From Streptomyces sp. NRRL S-340 (GTDB lineage: Bacteria > Actinomycetota > Actinomycetes > Streptomycetales > Streptomycetaceae), in NCBI RefSeq assembly GCF_000720185.1, contig NZ_JOIY01000011.1, positions 1 to 64,000 on the forward strand: a stretch of DNA of 64,000 nucleotides, in the 5' to 3' direction. The translations under genes and the position numbers were made by a program. This document shows, in pieces, positions 35,483-43,985 of this stretch. Under the pieces are notes generated by a model. The model made no database searches. It was not told where the DNA came from and saw only the letters and a list, made by a program, of their open reading frames with translations. The number at the start of each line of letters is the position of its first letter. Within the stretch, counting starts at the first letter, position 1.

Positions 35483-35526
35483 GAAGGGGTGGGGCCGGGC
35501 GACGCGTCGCCCGGCCCCACCCCTTC
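35483..35526. terminator. Perfect 44-bp palindrome, bidirectional terminator
   Basis: Two 21-nt perfectly complementary arms (left GAAGGGGTGGGGCCGGGCGAC) flank a central GC. It lies between the convergent alpha-galactosidase and ROK kinase genes, 26 bp and 30 bp from their stops, and would form a hairpin in either transcript. Confidence 0.85.
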
Positions 35527-35556
35527 GCTCCCGCGCATCCGTACCGGCGGCCGCGG

Positions 35557-36510
35557 TCAGACTCCGGCCGCGGCGGCGTCCGCCTGTCCGGTGAGCGCCG
35601 CCGCCGCGGCCCCCACCAGCCCCGCGTCCGTGCCCGTCTGCGCCGGGACGACCGTCAGGCGCCGGACGAAGGAGAGCGTGGCGTAGTCGGTCAGGGCCCG
35701 GCGCAGCGGGTCGAACAGCACGTCCCCCGCCTTGCCCACTCCCCCGCCGATCACCGCGATGTCGATCTCCACCAGGGTCGCCGTCGCCGCGATGCCCGCC
35801 GCCAGGGCCCGGGCGGCGCGCTCGAAGGAGGCCACGGCGACCGGGTCGCCCGCGCGGGCCGCGGCGGCCACCGCGGCGGCCGTGTCGTCCCCGTCGGGCC
35901 CCGGACGCCAGCCGTTCTCCAGCGCGCGGCGGGCGATGTTCGGGCCGCTGGCGATGCGCTCCACGCACCCGCGCGACCCGCACGGGCAGAGGTCACCGTC
36001 CAGATCGACGCTGATGTGACCGATGTGGCCGGCGTTGCCCGTCGGACCCGGGTGCACCCGGCCGCCGAGGACGAGACCGCCGCCCACTCCGGTGGAGACC
36101 ACCATGCACAGCGCGTTGTCGTGCCCGCGGGCCGCGCCCTGCCAGTGCTCCGCGGCCGTGACGGCCACGCCGTCCCCGATCAGTTCCACGGGCAGCCCGC
36201 CGGCCGCGGCCCGCGCCCGCTCCACCAGCGGGTAGCCGCGCCAGCCCGGTACGTTGACCGGGCTGACCGTGCCGGCGGACGCGTCCACCGGGCCCGCGCT
36301 GCCGATGCCCAGCGCCGTGGCCCTGCCCCACAGCTCCGACGCGCTCAGCTCGCCGAGCACGTCCTCCACGGCCCGCATGACGGTGTCGCCGTCTTCCCGC
36401 GCGGGCGTGGCGCGCTGGGCGCGCACCAGGATGCTGCCGTGGCCGTCCACCAGCGCGCCGGCGATCTTGGTGCCGCCGATGTCGAGCGCGGCCACGAGGT
36501 CGGTGTGCAT
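35557..36510 (-). CDS. ROK-family sugar kinase
   Basis: A 317-residue ROK kinase, DNA-binding domain absent. LDIGGTKIAGALVD at residues 9-22 is the ATP phosphate-binding strand, VPGWRGYPLVERA, STGVGGGLVLGG and GNAGHIGHI are the sugar-binding and catalytic regions, and CPCGSRGCVE holds the zinc. The second phosphate loop is IAVIGGGVGKAGD. Members phosphorylate glucose, fructose or amino sugars; next to an alpha-galactosidase it may phosphorylate the released hexose (inference). It is divergent from the LacI regulator across the operator at 36619. Confidence 0.92.
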   Translation of the reverse strand: MHTDLVAALDIGGTKIAGALVDGHGSILVRAQRATPAREDGDTVMRAVEDVLGELSASELWGRATALGIGSAGPVDASAGTVSPVNVPGWRGYPLVERARAAAGGLPVELIGDGVAVTAAEHWQGAARGHDNALCMVVSTGVGGGLVLGGRVHPGPTGNAGHIGHISVDLDGDLCPCGSRGCVERIASGPNIARRALENGWRPGPDGDDTAAAVAAAARAGDPVAVASFERAARALAAGIAATATLVEIDIAVIGGGVGKAGDVLFDPLRRALTDYATLSFVRRLTVVPAQTGTDAGLVGAAAAALTGQADAAAAGV

Positions 36511-36618
36511 CAGAGTCAGATCTCCCCGTCAACCATGAAAGAGCCAAGAGGTGGGCGCAGACCGGTCGCGCGATGGGAGTGCGGACCGAGTATGCGATGG
36601 ACAGTCTCTCGCGGGTAT

Positions 36619-36630
36619 GACAACGTTGTC
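36619..36630. promoter_or_regulatory. Perfect LacI-type operator
   Basis: GACAACGTTGTC is a perfect 12-bp palindrome with the central CG characteristic of LacI/GalR-family operators, flanked by T and CA. It lies between the divergent ROK kinase and LacI genes, 85 bp before the LacI start. Confidence 0.75.
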
Positions 36631-36714
36631 CAGGCTCTATGCTCGACGCCACATCCTCTTACGCACCCAGGGGCCGCCACACCCCCGTTGGACGACAGGA
36701 CAGGACGCCGCATC

Positions 36715-37788
36715 GTGCCAGAGACCGCCCGCCGAGAAGACCGCCCCGCCGACCGTGCCACGGACCGCGCGTCCGGGACACGGTACGGCAATCGTCCGAC
36801 GATGAAGGACGTGGCGGCCCGGGCCGGCGTGGGCCTCAAGACCGTCTCACGCGTCGTCAACGGCGAGCCCGGCGTCACCTCGGACACCGAGCGGCGCGTC
36901 CAGGAGGCCATCGACGCGCTGGGTTTCCGCCGCAACGACAGCGCACGGGTGCTGCGCAAGGGGCGCACGGCGAGCATCGGGCTCGTCCTGGAGGACCTCG
37001 CCGACCCGTTCTACGGTCCGCTCAGCCGCGCCGTGGAGGAGGTGGCCCGGGCGCACGGGGCCCTGCTGATCAACGGTTCCAGCGCGGAGGACCCGGACCG
37101 TGAGCAGGAGCTGGCCCTGGCGCTGTGCGCGCGGCGGGTGGACGGGCTGGTCATCATCCCGGCCGGCGACGACCACCGGTACCTGGAACCGGAGATCAGG
37201 GCGGGCGTGGCGACGGTGTTCGTGGACCGCCCGGCCGGGCGGATCGACGCGGACGTCGTCCTCTCGGACAACTTCGGCGGCGCCCGCGACGGCGTCGCCC
37301 ACCTGATCGCCCACGGCCACCGCCGGATCGGTTTCATCGGCGACATGCCCCGCATCCACACCGCGGCCGAACGCCTGCGCGGTTACCGGGCGGCGATGGA
37401 GGACGCCGGCATAACCGTCCAGGACTCCTGGATGTCGCTGGGCGTCACCGATCCGGAGCGGGTGCGCCGGGCGGCCGAGGAGATGCTGTCCGGGCCGGAC
37501 CCGGTCACCGCGGTCTTCACGGGCAACAACCGGGTGACGGTCACCGTGATCCGTGTCCTGGCCGGGCTGTCCCGGCCGGTCGCGCTCGTCGGCTTCGACG
37601 ACATCGAACTCGCCGACCTGCTGCAGCCGGGCGTCACCGTGGTCGCCCAGGACGCGGCAGCCCTCGGGCGCACCGCGGCCGAACGGCTCTTCCGCCAGCT
37701 GGAGGGCACCCAGCTGGCCCCGGAACGCATCGAGTTGCCGACCCGGCTCGTCCAGCGCGGTTCGGGCGAACTGCCGCCTTCGCCCTGA
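36715..37788 (+). CDS. LacI-family transcriptional regulator of the galactoside cluster
   Basis: A 357-residue LacI/GalR repressor. The helix-turn-helix and hinge (residues 30-85) read MKDVAARAGVGLKTVSRVV with the hinge ARVLRKGRTASIGLVL, then the periplasmic-binding-protein-like effector domain (about 90-350) with GLVLEDLADPFYGPL and VALVGFDDIELADLL. It should bind the perfect palindrome GACAACGTTGTC upstream and control the ROK kinase and perhaps the alpha-galactosidase. The GTG at 36715 gives a 29-residue basic N-terminal extension; the ATG at 36802 begins exactly at the helix-turn-helix and is a possible internal start. Confidence 0.93.
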   Translation: MPETARREDRPADRATDRASGTRYGNRPTMKDVAARAGVGLKTVSRVVNGEPGVTSDTERRVQEAIDALGFRRNDSARVLRKGRTASIGLVLEDLADPFYGPLSRAVEEVARAHGALLINGSSAEDPDREQELALALCARRVDGLVIIPAGDDHRYLEPEIRAGVATVFVDRPAGRIDADVVLSDNFGGARDGVAHLIAHGHRRIGFIGDMPRIHTAAERLRGYRAAMEDAGITVQDSWMSLGVTDPERVRRAAEEMLSGPDPVTAVFTGNNRVTVTVIRVLAGLSRPVALVGFDDIELADLLQPGVTVVAQDAAALGRTAAERLFRQLEGTQLAPERIELPTRLVQRGSGELPPSP

Positions 37789-38067
37789 CGCTTCCACCCG
37801 GCCCCGGCCGGGCGAAGCCGGAAGGCGGAACCGGCCGGGCGAAGCCGACAAGGCGGGACCGACCGGCCCCTGCCGTCCGGCCGGCACCCGCGGGGTCCGA
37901 CCGCACGACCGGCGCCACGGGACGACGCACCTGTCCGTCCGTCCGCGCTCCGGCAGGTCCGCAGGACGCCGGAGCGGCAGAGCGGCGGACAACCCGGCCG
38001 GCGGGGGGCGGTCGGCCACCCCCACCGCCGGGCTCCGCCCGCCGCGGCGGCGATGCCTGATCCGGGG

Positions 38068-39372
38068 TTACTGCGCGGACGCCGTGAGGTCGCCGCGGCG
38101 GGGGGCGGCGAAGCCCTCCAGATCGGCCCGGGTCAGGCCCGTGAGACGGGCGACCTCGGCGATGTCCAGGGCGCCGCAGTCCAGGCCGCGCAGCAGGTAG
38201 CCGCTGAGCGCCTTGGCCGTGGCGGGCTCGTCCATGACGTCGCCGCCGGCCCGGTTGGCGTAGCGGGCGAGGCGGCCCGCCGCCTGCTCGAAGCCCTCGC
38301 GGTAGAAGGCGAACACGGCCGCGTACCGGGTGGGGATGTGCGCCGGGTGCATGTCCCAGCCCTGGTAGTAGGCGCGGGCCAGGGCGCGGCGGGTCAGGCC
38401 GTAGTGCAGGCGCCAGGCGTCGTGGACCTTCTCGGTGGGGCCGACCGGCAGGACGTTCGTGGATCCGTCCGAGACCCGGACGCCGGTGCCGGCCGCGGCG
38501 ACCTGCATGACGGCCTTGGCGTGGTCGGCGGCGGGATGGTCGCTGGCCTGGTAGGCGGCGGAGACGCCCAGGCAGGCGCTGTAGTCGAAGGTGCCGTAGT
38601 GCAGGCCGGTGGCGCGGCCCTCGGCGGCCCCGATCATCCGGGCGACGGCGGCGGTGCCGTCCGCGGCGAGGATGGACTGGCTGGTCTCGATCTGGATCTC
38701 GAAGCCGAGCCGCCCGGGCTCCAGCCCGTGGGCCTTCTCGAAGGCCTCCAGCAGCCGCGCCATCGCGGTGACCTGCTCGGGGTACGTCACCTTCGGCAGG
38801 GTCAGGACCAGTCCGTCGGGCAGTCCGCCGGCCCGCATCAGACCGCTGAGGAAGACGTCGAGGGTGCGGATGCCCCGGTCGCGTACCGGTGCCTCCATGC
38901 ACTTCATGCGGATGCCCATGTACGGCGCGGCCGTGCCCTCGGCGTACGCCTCGGCCACCAGCCGGGCGGCCCGGGCGGCGGTCTCGTCCTCCTCGGCGTC
39001 GGGGCGCGGACCGTAGCCGTCCTCGAAGTCGATGCGGAGGTCTTCGATCGGTTCGCGTTCCAGCTTCGCGCGGACGCGGGAGTAGACCGGCTCGGCGAGT
39101 TCGTCGCCGAGGCCGAGGACCGCGGCGAAGGACGCGGCGTCGGGGGCGTGCTCGTCGAGGGCGGCGAGCGCCCGGTCGCCCCAGGAGCGGATGGTGTCGG
39201 CGGCGAAGGCGTCACCGGGGACGTACACCGTGTGGACGGGCTGGCGGGTGCCGGGATCGCCCGGGTAGCAGCGCTCCAGCTCGGCGTCGACCGGCGCGAG
39301 GGAGGCGCTGATCTCCTCGCTGACGGCGCCCGCAAGGCTCGTCGCCACCGTCTCCTGCTGGCCCTGACCCAT
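38068..39372 (-). CDS. DUF6986 family protein, citrate-lyase/malate-synthase-like
   Basis: A 434-residue protein of the HpcH/HpaI TIM-barrel superfamily (malyl-CoA or citrate lyase and malate synthase-like). LRIDFEDGYGPRPDAE is the acidic metal loop, IQIETSQSILAADG and GLHYGTFDYSACLGV are barrel strands, DMHPAHIPTRYAAV a conserved end motif. It is annotated as DUF6986 in Streptomyces, where it often accompanies purine/allantoin or glyoxylate genes. The reaction is not established; a C-C bond lyase or synthase acting on a 2-oxo or malyl compound is likely. The ATG at 39372 is preceded by GGAGGGTG. An IclR-type box overlaps its promoter. Confidence 0.85.
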   Translation of the reverse strand: MGQGQQETVATSLAGAVSEEISASLAPVDAELERCYPGDPGTRQPVHTVYVPGDAFAADTIRSWGDRALAALDEHAPDAASFAAVLGLGDELAEPVYSRVRAKLEREPIEDLRIDFEDGYGPRPDAEEDETAARAARLVAEAYAEGTAAPYMGIRMKCMEAPVRDRGIRTLDVFLSGLMRAGGLPDGLVLTLPKVTYPEQVTAMARLLEAFEKAHGLEPGRLGFEIQIETSQSILAADGTAAVARMIGAAEGRATGLHYGTFDYSACLGVSAAYQASDHPAADHAKAVMQVAAAGTGVRVSDGSTNVLPVGPTEKVHDAWRLHYGLTRRALARAYYQGWDMHPAHIPTRYAAVFAFYREGFEQAAGRLARYANRAGGDVMDEPATAKALSGYLLRGLDCGALDIAEVARLTGLTRADLEGFAAPRRGDLTASAQ

Positions 39373-39388
39373 TCCACACCCTCCAGTT

Positions 39389-39416
39389 TTCCGTTGTGCG
39401 GAATCAATAATCCGCA
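39389..39416. promoter_or_regulatory. IclR-type operator upstream of the DUF6986 gene
   Basis: TTCCGTTGTGCGGAA (39389-39403) is a perfect TTCCG-N5-CGGAA repeat, the form bound by IclR-family regulators such as those of purine/allantoin and glyoxylate genes in Streptomyces. It overlaps a second palindrome, TGCGGA-N8-TCCGCA (39397-39416). Both lie 17-44 bp upstream of the DUF6986 start codon. No IclR gene is in the window. Confidence 0.65.
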
Positions 39417-39495
39417 GTACGAAGCTATCCGTGGAGCTTCCCGGCGGTCAACACCTGTCCGCAGCCTGGGCCATCGGCCCGGCCCGGACAAGCCG

Positions 39496-39528
39496 AGGCC
39501 CCCGTGACCGGTGCGGTCACGGGGGCCT
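39496..39528. terminator. Terminator hairpin of the etfBA operon
   Basis: AGGCCCCCGTGACC and its reverse complement surround a GGTGC loop (14-bp stem). It begins 34 bp after the stop codon of etfA on the minus strand. Confidence 0.8.
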
Positions 39529-39561
39529 GGCCCGGGCGGCCCCGGGAAGGGGGCCGCAGGA

Positions 39562-40524
39562 TCAGCCCTTGCGGGTCTTGATCTCCTCGGTGAGCTGCGG
39601 GACGACCTCGAAGAGGTCGCCGACGACGCCGTAGTCGACGAGGTCGAAGATCGGCGCCTCGGGGTCCTTGTTGACCGCGACGATGGTCTTCGAAGTCTGC
39701 ATGCCGGCCCGGTGCTGGATCGCGCCGGAGATGCCGTTGGCGATGTAGAGCTGCGGCGAGACGGACTTGCCGGTCTGGCCGACCTGGTTGGTGTGCGGGT
39801 ACCAGCCGGCGTCGACGGCGGCACGGGAGGCACCGACGGCCGCGCCGAGCGAGTCGGCGAGCGCCTCGATGATCCCGAAGTTCTCCGCGCCGTTGACGCC
39901 GCGTCCGCCGGAGACCACGATCGCGGCCTCGGTCAGCTCCGGACGGCCCGTCGACTCACGCGCCGTGCGGCCGGTGATCCTGGTGCCGGTGGCCAGGCCG
40001 GAGAACGTCACGTCCAGGGCCTCGACCGCACCGGCGGCCGGAGCGGCCTCCACGGCGGCGCTGTTGGGCTTGACCGTGATGACCGGCGTGCCCTTGGAGA
40101 CGCGGGACTTGGTGGTGAAGGAGGCGGCGAACACCGACTGGGTGGCCACCGGGCCCTCCGCGCCGGCCTCCAGGTCGACGGCGTCGGTGATGATGCCCGA
40201 CCCGATGCGCAGCGCCAGACGGGCGGCGATCTCCTTGCCCTCCGCGGAGGAGGGGACCAGGACCGCGGCCGGGGACACGGCCTCGACGGCGGCCTGCAGC
40301 GCGTCCACCTTCGGCACCACCAGGTACTCGCCGTACTCGGCGGCCTCGTGGGTCAGGACCTTCACGGCGCCGTGCTCGGCGAGGGCGGCGGCGGTGCCGG
40401 AGGCGCCGGCACCCAGCGCGACGGCGACGGGCTCGCCGATGCGGCGGGCCAGGGTCAGCAGCTCCAGGGTGGGCTTGCGGACGGCACCGTCCACGTGGTC
40501 GACGTAGACGAGGACTTCAGCCAT
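39562..40524 (-). CDS. etfA: Electron transfer flavoprotein alpha subunit
   Basis: A 320-residue EtfA/FixB protein. The N-terminal domain starts [19 protein letters not shown]; the C-terminal FAD-binding domain has [15 protein letters not shown] near residue 200, [23 protein letters not shown], and the closing [23 protein letters not shown]. With EtfB it forms the heterodimer that takes electrons from acyl-CoA dehydrogenases and passes them to the quinone pool. It begins 54 bp after etfB on the same strand, so the two are one operon (etfBA), ended by the hairpin at 39496-39528. Confidence 0.97.
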   Translation of the reverse strand: MAEVLVYVDHVDGAVRKPTLELLTLARRIGEPVAVALGAGASGTAAALAEHGAVKVLTHEAAEYGEYLVVPKVDALQAAVEAVSPAAVLVPSSAEGKEIAARLALRIGSGIITDAVDLEAGAEGPVATQSVFAASFTTKSRVSKGTPVITVKPNSAAVEAAPAAGAVEALDVTFSGLATGTRITGRTARESTGRPELTEAAIVVSGGRGVNGAENFGIIEALADSLGAAVGASRAAVDAGWYPHTNQVGQTGKSVSPQLYIANGISGAIQHRAGMQTSKTIVAVNKDPEAPIFDLVDYGVVGDLFEVVPQLTEEIKTRKG

Positions 40525-40578
40525 GGGACTTCTTCTCTCCTGCTTGCGACGGATGAGGGAGGGGACAGCGGACGGGGC

Positions 40579-41364
40579 TCAGATGAACTTCTGGCCCGCG
40601 AGGAACTCGGCGAGCTGCTTGCCGCCCTCGCCCTCGTCCTTGACGATCGTGCCCGCGGTCCGCGCGGGACGCTCCGCCGCCGACTCCACCACCGTGTACG
40701 CGCCCGCCAGGCCGACCTCGTCGGCCTCGATGTCCAGGTCCGACAGGTCCCAGGACTCCACCGGCTTCTTCTTCGCCGCCATGATCCCCTTGAAGGAGGG
40801 GTAACGCGCCTCGCCGGACTGGTCGGTCACCGAGACGACCGCCGGCAGCGACGCCTGGAGCTGCTCCGAAGCGGTGTCACCGTCGCGGCGGCCCGTGACC
40901 ACCCCGTCCTCGACCGAGACCTCGGACAGCAGCGTCACCTGCGGGACCCCGAGCCGCTCGGCCAGCAGCGCCGGCACCACGCCCATCGTGCCGTCGGTGG
41001 ACGCCATGCCGGAGATCACCAGGTCGTAGCCGGCCTTCTCGACCGCCTTGGCCAGCACCAGCGAGGTGCCGATCGCGTCCGTGCCGTGCACGTCGTCGTC
41101 CTCGACGTGGATCGCCTTGTCCGCGCCCATCGAGAGCGCCTTGCGCAGCGCGTCCTTCGCGTCCTCCGGGCCCACCGTCAGCACGGTCACCTCGGCGTCG
41201 TCCGCGTTCTCCGCGATCTGCAGGGCCTGCTCCACGGCGTACTCGTCCAGTTCGGAGAGCAGACCGTCCACGTCGTCCCGGTCGACGGTCAGGTCATCGG
41301 CGAAGTGCCGGTCGCCAGTGGCGTCGGGCACGTACTTCACAGTGACAACGATCCTCAAGCTCAC
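40579..41364 (-). CDS. etfB: Electron transfer flavoprotein beta subunit
   Basis: A 261-residue EtfB/FixA protein: MSLRIVVTVKYVPDATGDR at the start, the AMP/NAD-binding strands TVLTVGPEDAKDALRKALSMGADKAIHVED, SLVLAKAVEKAGYDLVISGMASTDG, and the later YPSFKGIMAAKKKPVE recognition loop that contacts the dehydrogenases. It is the first gene of the etfBA operon and is needed for fatty-acid oxidation. GTG start at 41364 with an AGGAGAG site. A TACT-N4-AGTA palindrome lies 110 bp upstream, consistent with control by a TetR-type fatty-acid-oxidation repressor (inference). Confidence 0.97.
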   Translation of the reverse strand: MSLRIVVTVKYVPDATGDRHFADDLTVDRDDVDGLLSELDEYAVEQALQIAENADDAEVTVLTVGPEDAKDALRKALSMGADKAIHVEDDDVHGTDAIGTSLVLAKAVEKAGYDLVISGMASTDGTMGVVPALLAERLGVPQVTLLSEVSVEDGVVTGRRDGDTASEQLQASLPAVVSVTDQSGEARYPSFKGIMAAKKKPVESWDLSDLDIEADEVGLAGAYTVVESAAERPARTAGTIVKDEGEGGKQLAEFLAGQKFI

Positions 41365-41473
41365 GCCGGCTCTCCTACTGCATCGTCATTTCTGGGCTGC
41401 CTTCTTGCAGGCAGCATAGGCGCCTGAAGCGGCCGATCCCGGTCGGGGCGACCCCGCGCTCCGAGCGAGATAT

Positions 41474-41485
41474 TACTCGCCAGTA
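41474..41485. promoter_or_regulatory. TACT-N4-AGTA operator upstream of etfBA
   Basis: TACTCGCCAGTA is a perfect inverted repeat with 4-bp arms, extended by TT at the 5' side. A second inverted repeat GCGAG-N6-CTCGC (41465-41480) overlaps it. The motif resembles operators of TetR-type regulators of beta-oxidation genes in actinobacteria, which fits its position upstream of etfB. Confidence 0.6.
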
Positions 41486-41598
41486 CACCCAGTTCCTTCC
41501 CGCTAAGCAAGCGCTTTGAACTGTGACCTTCGCAACGCAGCGTAACCGGAACTCGACCGTTCCGCGGACGGGCGCCGGGGCGGCCGGGGACCGCCCGC

Positions 41599-42117
41599 TC
41601 AGTCCCGCAGGGCGCTGAAGCGGCCCTGGTGGTAGAGGAGCGGGCGGCCGGTGCCGGGGCAGTCGCCGAGGACGACCTCGGCGATCACGATGCGGTGATC
41701 GCCCGCCGGGACCCGTCCCACGACCCGGCAGACCAGCCACGCGAGGACACCGTCGAGCACCGGGACCCCCTGCGGCCCGTCCCGCCAGGCGGTGGGCTCC
41801 CCGAAGCGGTCGGCGCCGCTGCGGGCGAACGTGGCGGCCAGTTCCTGCTGGTGCTCACCGAGTATGTGCACGCCGAGGTGCTCGGTGCCGGACACGACCG
41901 GCCAGCTGGAGGCGCCGGTCCCGATCCCGAAGGAGATCATCGGCGGCTCGGCGGACACGGAGGTCAGGGAGGTGGCGGTGAAGCCGACCGGCCCCCGCGC
42001 ACCGCGCGCGGTGATCACCGCCACGCCCGCCGCGTGCCGCCGGAAGGCGGAGCGCAGCAGTTCGGGGGAGGCAGGCCGGGTGGTGCCGGGAGTGACGAGG
42101 TCGGACGGGACCGTCAT
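41599..42117 (-). CDS. Flavin reductase family protein
   Basis: A 172-residue flavin reductase-like (FMN-binding split barrel) protein: LLRSAFRRHAAGVAVITARG near residue 20, PVGFTATSLTSVSAEPPMISFGIG with the flavin-contacting SLTSVS, HLGVHILGEHQQELAATFA, and DHRIVIAEVV. The family supplies reduced flavin to two-component monooxygenases, but no such oxygenase is adjacent. The ATG at 42117 has an AAGGAC site 7 nt upstream; a more upstream ATG at 42165 would add 16 residues without a ribosome site. It precedes the etfBA operon on the same strand but is separated by 234 bp. Confidence 0.9.
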   Translation of the reverse strand: MTVPSDLVTPGTTRPASPELLRSAFRRHAAGVAVITARGARGPVGFTATSLTSVSAEPPMISFGIGTGASSWPVVSGTEHLGVHILGEHQQELAATFARSGADRFGEPTAWRDGPQGVPVLDGVLAWLVCRVVGRVPAGDHRIVIAEVVLGDCPGTGRPLLYHQGRFSALRD

Positions 42118-42328
42118 GGAGTTGTCCTTCTGCTGGTGGGACGCGCGGGAACCGTGGCTGTTCAACAGCCCGGACAGCGCGCTCTCACGCCGCGGGCCGG
42201 GAGCGCCGCCCCCTGGCGCCGGCCGGGAAGAAGGAGTTCTCTAGGCATACGGTCAGGCTGACGATAGGTGGCGGGTGCAGTCAAGTACGTACCACATGGG
42301 ACCTGAATCACCCTCGTGCGCACGGGAC

Positions 42329-42655
42329 TCACCACGCATCCCCGAGGGCCGCGACGACGTCCGCCGTACGGGGCTGCCCGGTGGCGCGCCGCACGATGCG
42401 TCCCTCCGCGTCGAGGACCAGCACGGTGGGGGTCTTCCGCACGTCCAGCTCGCGGACGAGCGCCAGGCGGTCCTCGGCGTCGATCTCGATGTGGGCGACG
42501 CCCGGGACCATGCGGGCCACCTCGCCGAGAACCCTGCGGGTCGCCCGGCAGGGTGCGCAGAAGGCGGTGGAGAACTGCACCAGCGTGGCGCGGTCGCCCA
42601 GTTCCCGCCCCAACTCGGCCGCGCCCAGCCGCTTGTCGCTCTCCTGTCCGCGCAC
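42329..42655 (-). CDS. Thioredoxin-like protein with CAPC active site
   Basis: A 108-residue thioredoxin-fold protein. The redox pair is in STAFCAPCRATRR (CAPC instead of the canonical CGPC), and the cis-proline loop is RKTPTVLVLD. It has no signal peptide, so it acts in the cytoplasm. CAPC is typical of the actinobacterial thioredoxin-like group and may give a different redox potential. The GTG at 42655 follows GGGAGGG. It lies divergent from the acyltransferase gene. Confidence 0.88.
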   Translation of the reverse strand: MRGQESDKRLGAAELGRELGDRATLVQFSTAFCAPCRATRRVLGEVARMVPGVAHIEIDAEDRLALVRELDVRKTPTVLVLDAEGRIVRRATGQPRTADVVAALGDAW

Positions 42656-42844
42656 GCGTACCCTCCCGTTCCGCCGTCCCTCGCCGTCATCCTGCTCCGC
42701 TCCGCTTCAGCGCGCGCGGGCCCGCGGAGATTCCCGGCCGGCGGCGGGGGCGCCCCGGACGGCCGATCGACGTGACGAGGATCTCGCCGGTGACGGGCAC
42801 GTGGACTGGCTCCCCGGCCGTTCTTGGGGCACGATCTGCGGCAT

Positions 42845-42866
42845 GCCGTAAACCTACGGCTGCGTA
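42845..42866. promoter_or_regulatory. Overlapping palindromes upstream of the acyltransferase
   Basis: GCCGTA-AACC-TACGGC (42845-42860) is a perfect 6-bp-arm inverted repeat, and it overlaps TACG-GCTG-CGTA (42855-42866), a second perfect repeat. The block lies 53-74 bp before the acyltransferase start and is AT-richer than the surroundings; TetR-type lipid regulators bind sites of this form. Confidence 0.55.
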
Positions 42867-42918
42867 ACTTCCGCCGGGAGTCCCCCGTCCCTGGCAGACA
42901 GAAGGGTCCGCCCCGCCC

Positions 42919-43647
42919 ATGGCCGAGCTTGTCTACCGTCCCGTCATCGGTTTCGCCCGCACCATGTTCAAGGTGTGGGACCTCAAGATCGACTGCCGGG
43001 GTTCGGAGAACGTACCGCGTCAGGGCGGCGCCGTGCTGGTGAGCAATCACATCAGCTATCTGGACTTCATCTTCAACGGCCTGGCGGCCCTGCCGCAGAA
43101 GCGCCTGGTCCGTTTCATGGCCAAGGAGTCGGTGTTCCGGCACCGGATCTCGGGTCCGCTGATGCGCGGCATGAAGCACATCCCGGTCGACCGCGCCCAG
43201 GGCGAGGCGGCCTACGCGCACGCGCTGGACTCGCTGCGCTCGGGAGAGGTGATCGGGGTCTTCCCCGAGGCCACCATCTCGGAGTCCTTCACCCTCAAGA
43301 GCTTCAAGTCGGGTGCCGCGCGGCTGGCCCAGGAGGCGGGGGTGCCGCTGATCCCGATGGCGGTGTGGGGCACGCAGCGGCTGTGGACCAAGGGGCACCC
43401 GCGCAACTTCAGGCGCAGCCACACCCCCGTCACGGTCCGCGTCGGCGAGGCGGTCGAAGCCCCGCGCGACCAGTACGCGGGGGCCATCACCCGCCGGCTG
43501 CGCGAGCGCGTCCAGGAACTGCTGGAGGCCGCCCAGCGTGCCTATCCGGTGCGTCCGAGGGACCCCGAGGACACCTGGTGGATGCCGGCACACCTGGGCG
43601 GCACGGCTCCCACTCCGGAGCAACTGCGGACGGCGGCCGCGCTCTGA
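42919..43647 (+). CDS. Lysophospholipid acyltransferase (PlsC-like)
   Basis: A 242-residue membrane-bound acyltransferase. The catalytic HX4D motif is NHISYLD (His44, Asp49), followed by the second motif FPEATIS near residue 115 with the conserved glutamate and PLIPMAVWGTQRLW. It transfers an acyl group to lysophosphatidate or a similar acceptor at the inner membrane face and fits phospholipid synthesis. The ATG at 42919 has an AGAAGGG site. Palindromes lie upstream, and the small membrane-protein gene follows 113 bp downstream. Confidence 0.93.
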   Translation: MAELVYRPVIGFARTMFKVWDLKIDCRGSENVPRQGGAVLVSNHISYLDFIFNGLAALPQKRLVRFMAKESVFRHRISGPLMRGMKHIPVDRAQGEAAYAHALDSLRSGEVIGVFPEATISESFTLKSFKSGAARLAQEAGVPLIPMAVWGTQRLWTKGHPRNFRRSHTPVTVRVGEAVEAPRDQYAGAITRRLRERVQELLEAAQRAYPVRPRDPEDTWWMPAHLGGTAPTPEQLRTAAAL

Positions 43648-43760
43648 CGCCTGATCAGTGGTGCCCCGGCCACGGCGCGCTCTAAACTGACGGTCCGCCG
43701 GGTCACCGCGGACTTCGCGCGCGCGGCCGGTCACGGCCGGCGCGTACAAGGGGACGGGGG

Positions 43761-43985
43761 ATGTCCATGGTCTCACTCGCCGTCATGTTCGGTCTGCTCG
43801 CCGCAATCGTGGTGGGTCTGATCGTCGTGCTGCTGCGCCGCCGCAACGGTTCCACCAAGAACGCGGATGGTCTGCTCATCGAGCAGGCCAGCCGGATCCA
43901 GGCCCGGCGGGACCGCTCCTCCTACAGCACACTGGCGATGCACAACACCACGCCGACCATGAGCGACCAGTACCGCCGCCCCTGA
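43761..43985 (+). CDS. Small single-pass membrane protein
   Basis: A 74-residue protein: one transmembrane helix at about residues 5-27 (VSLAVMFGLLAAIVVGLIVVLL) followed by RRR, and a hydrophilic, Ser/Thr/Gln-rich cytoplasmic tail ending TPTMSDQYRRP. The ATG follows AAGGGGACGGGGG, an unusually long purine site. I do not know its function. The stop codon is followed directly by repeat copy C. Confidence 0.68.
   Translation: MSMVSLAVMFGLLAAIVVGLIVVLLRRRNGSTKNADGLLIEQASRIQARRDRSSYSTLAMHNTTPTMSDQYRRP

Noticed and set aside
37801..37860. Duplicate GGCCGGGCGAAGCCG in the LacI-to-DUF6986 gap
   Set aside because: Two short copies only, and GC-rich words of this size recur by chance; the 279-bp gap shows nothing else.
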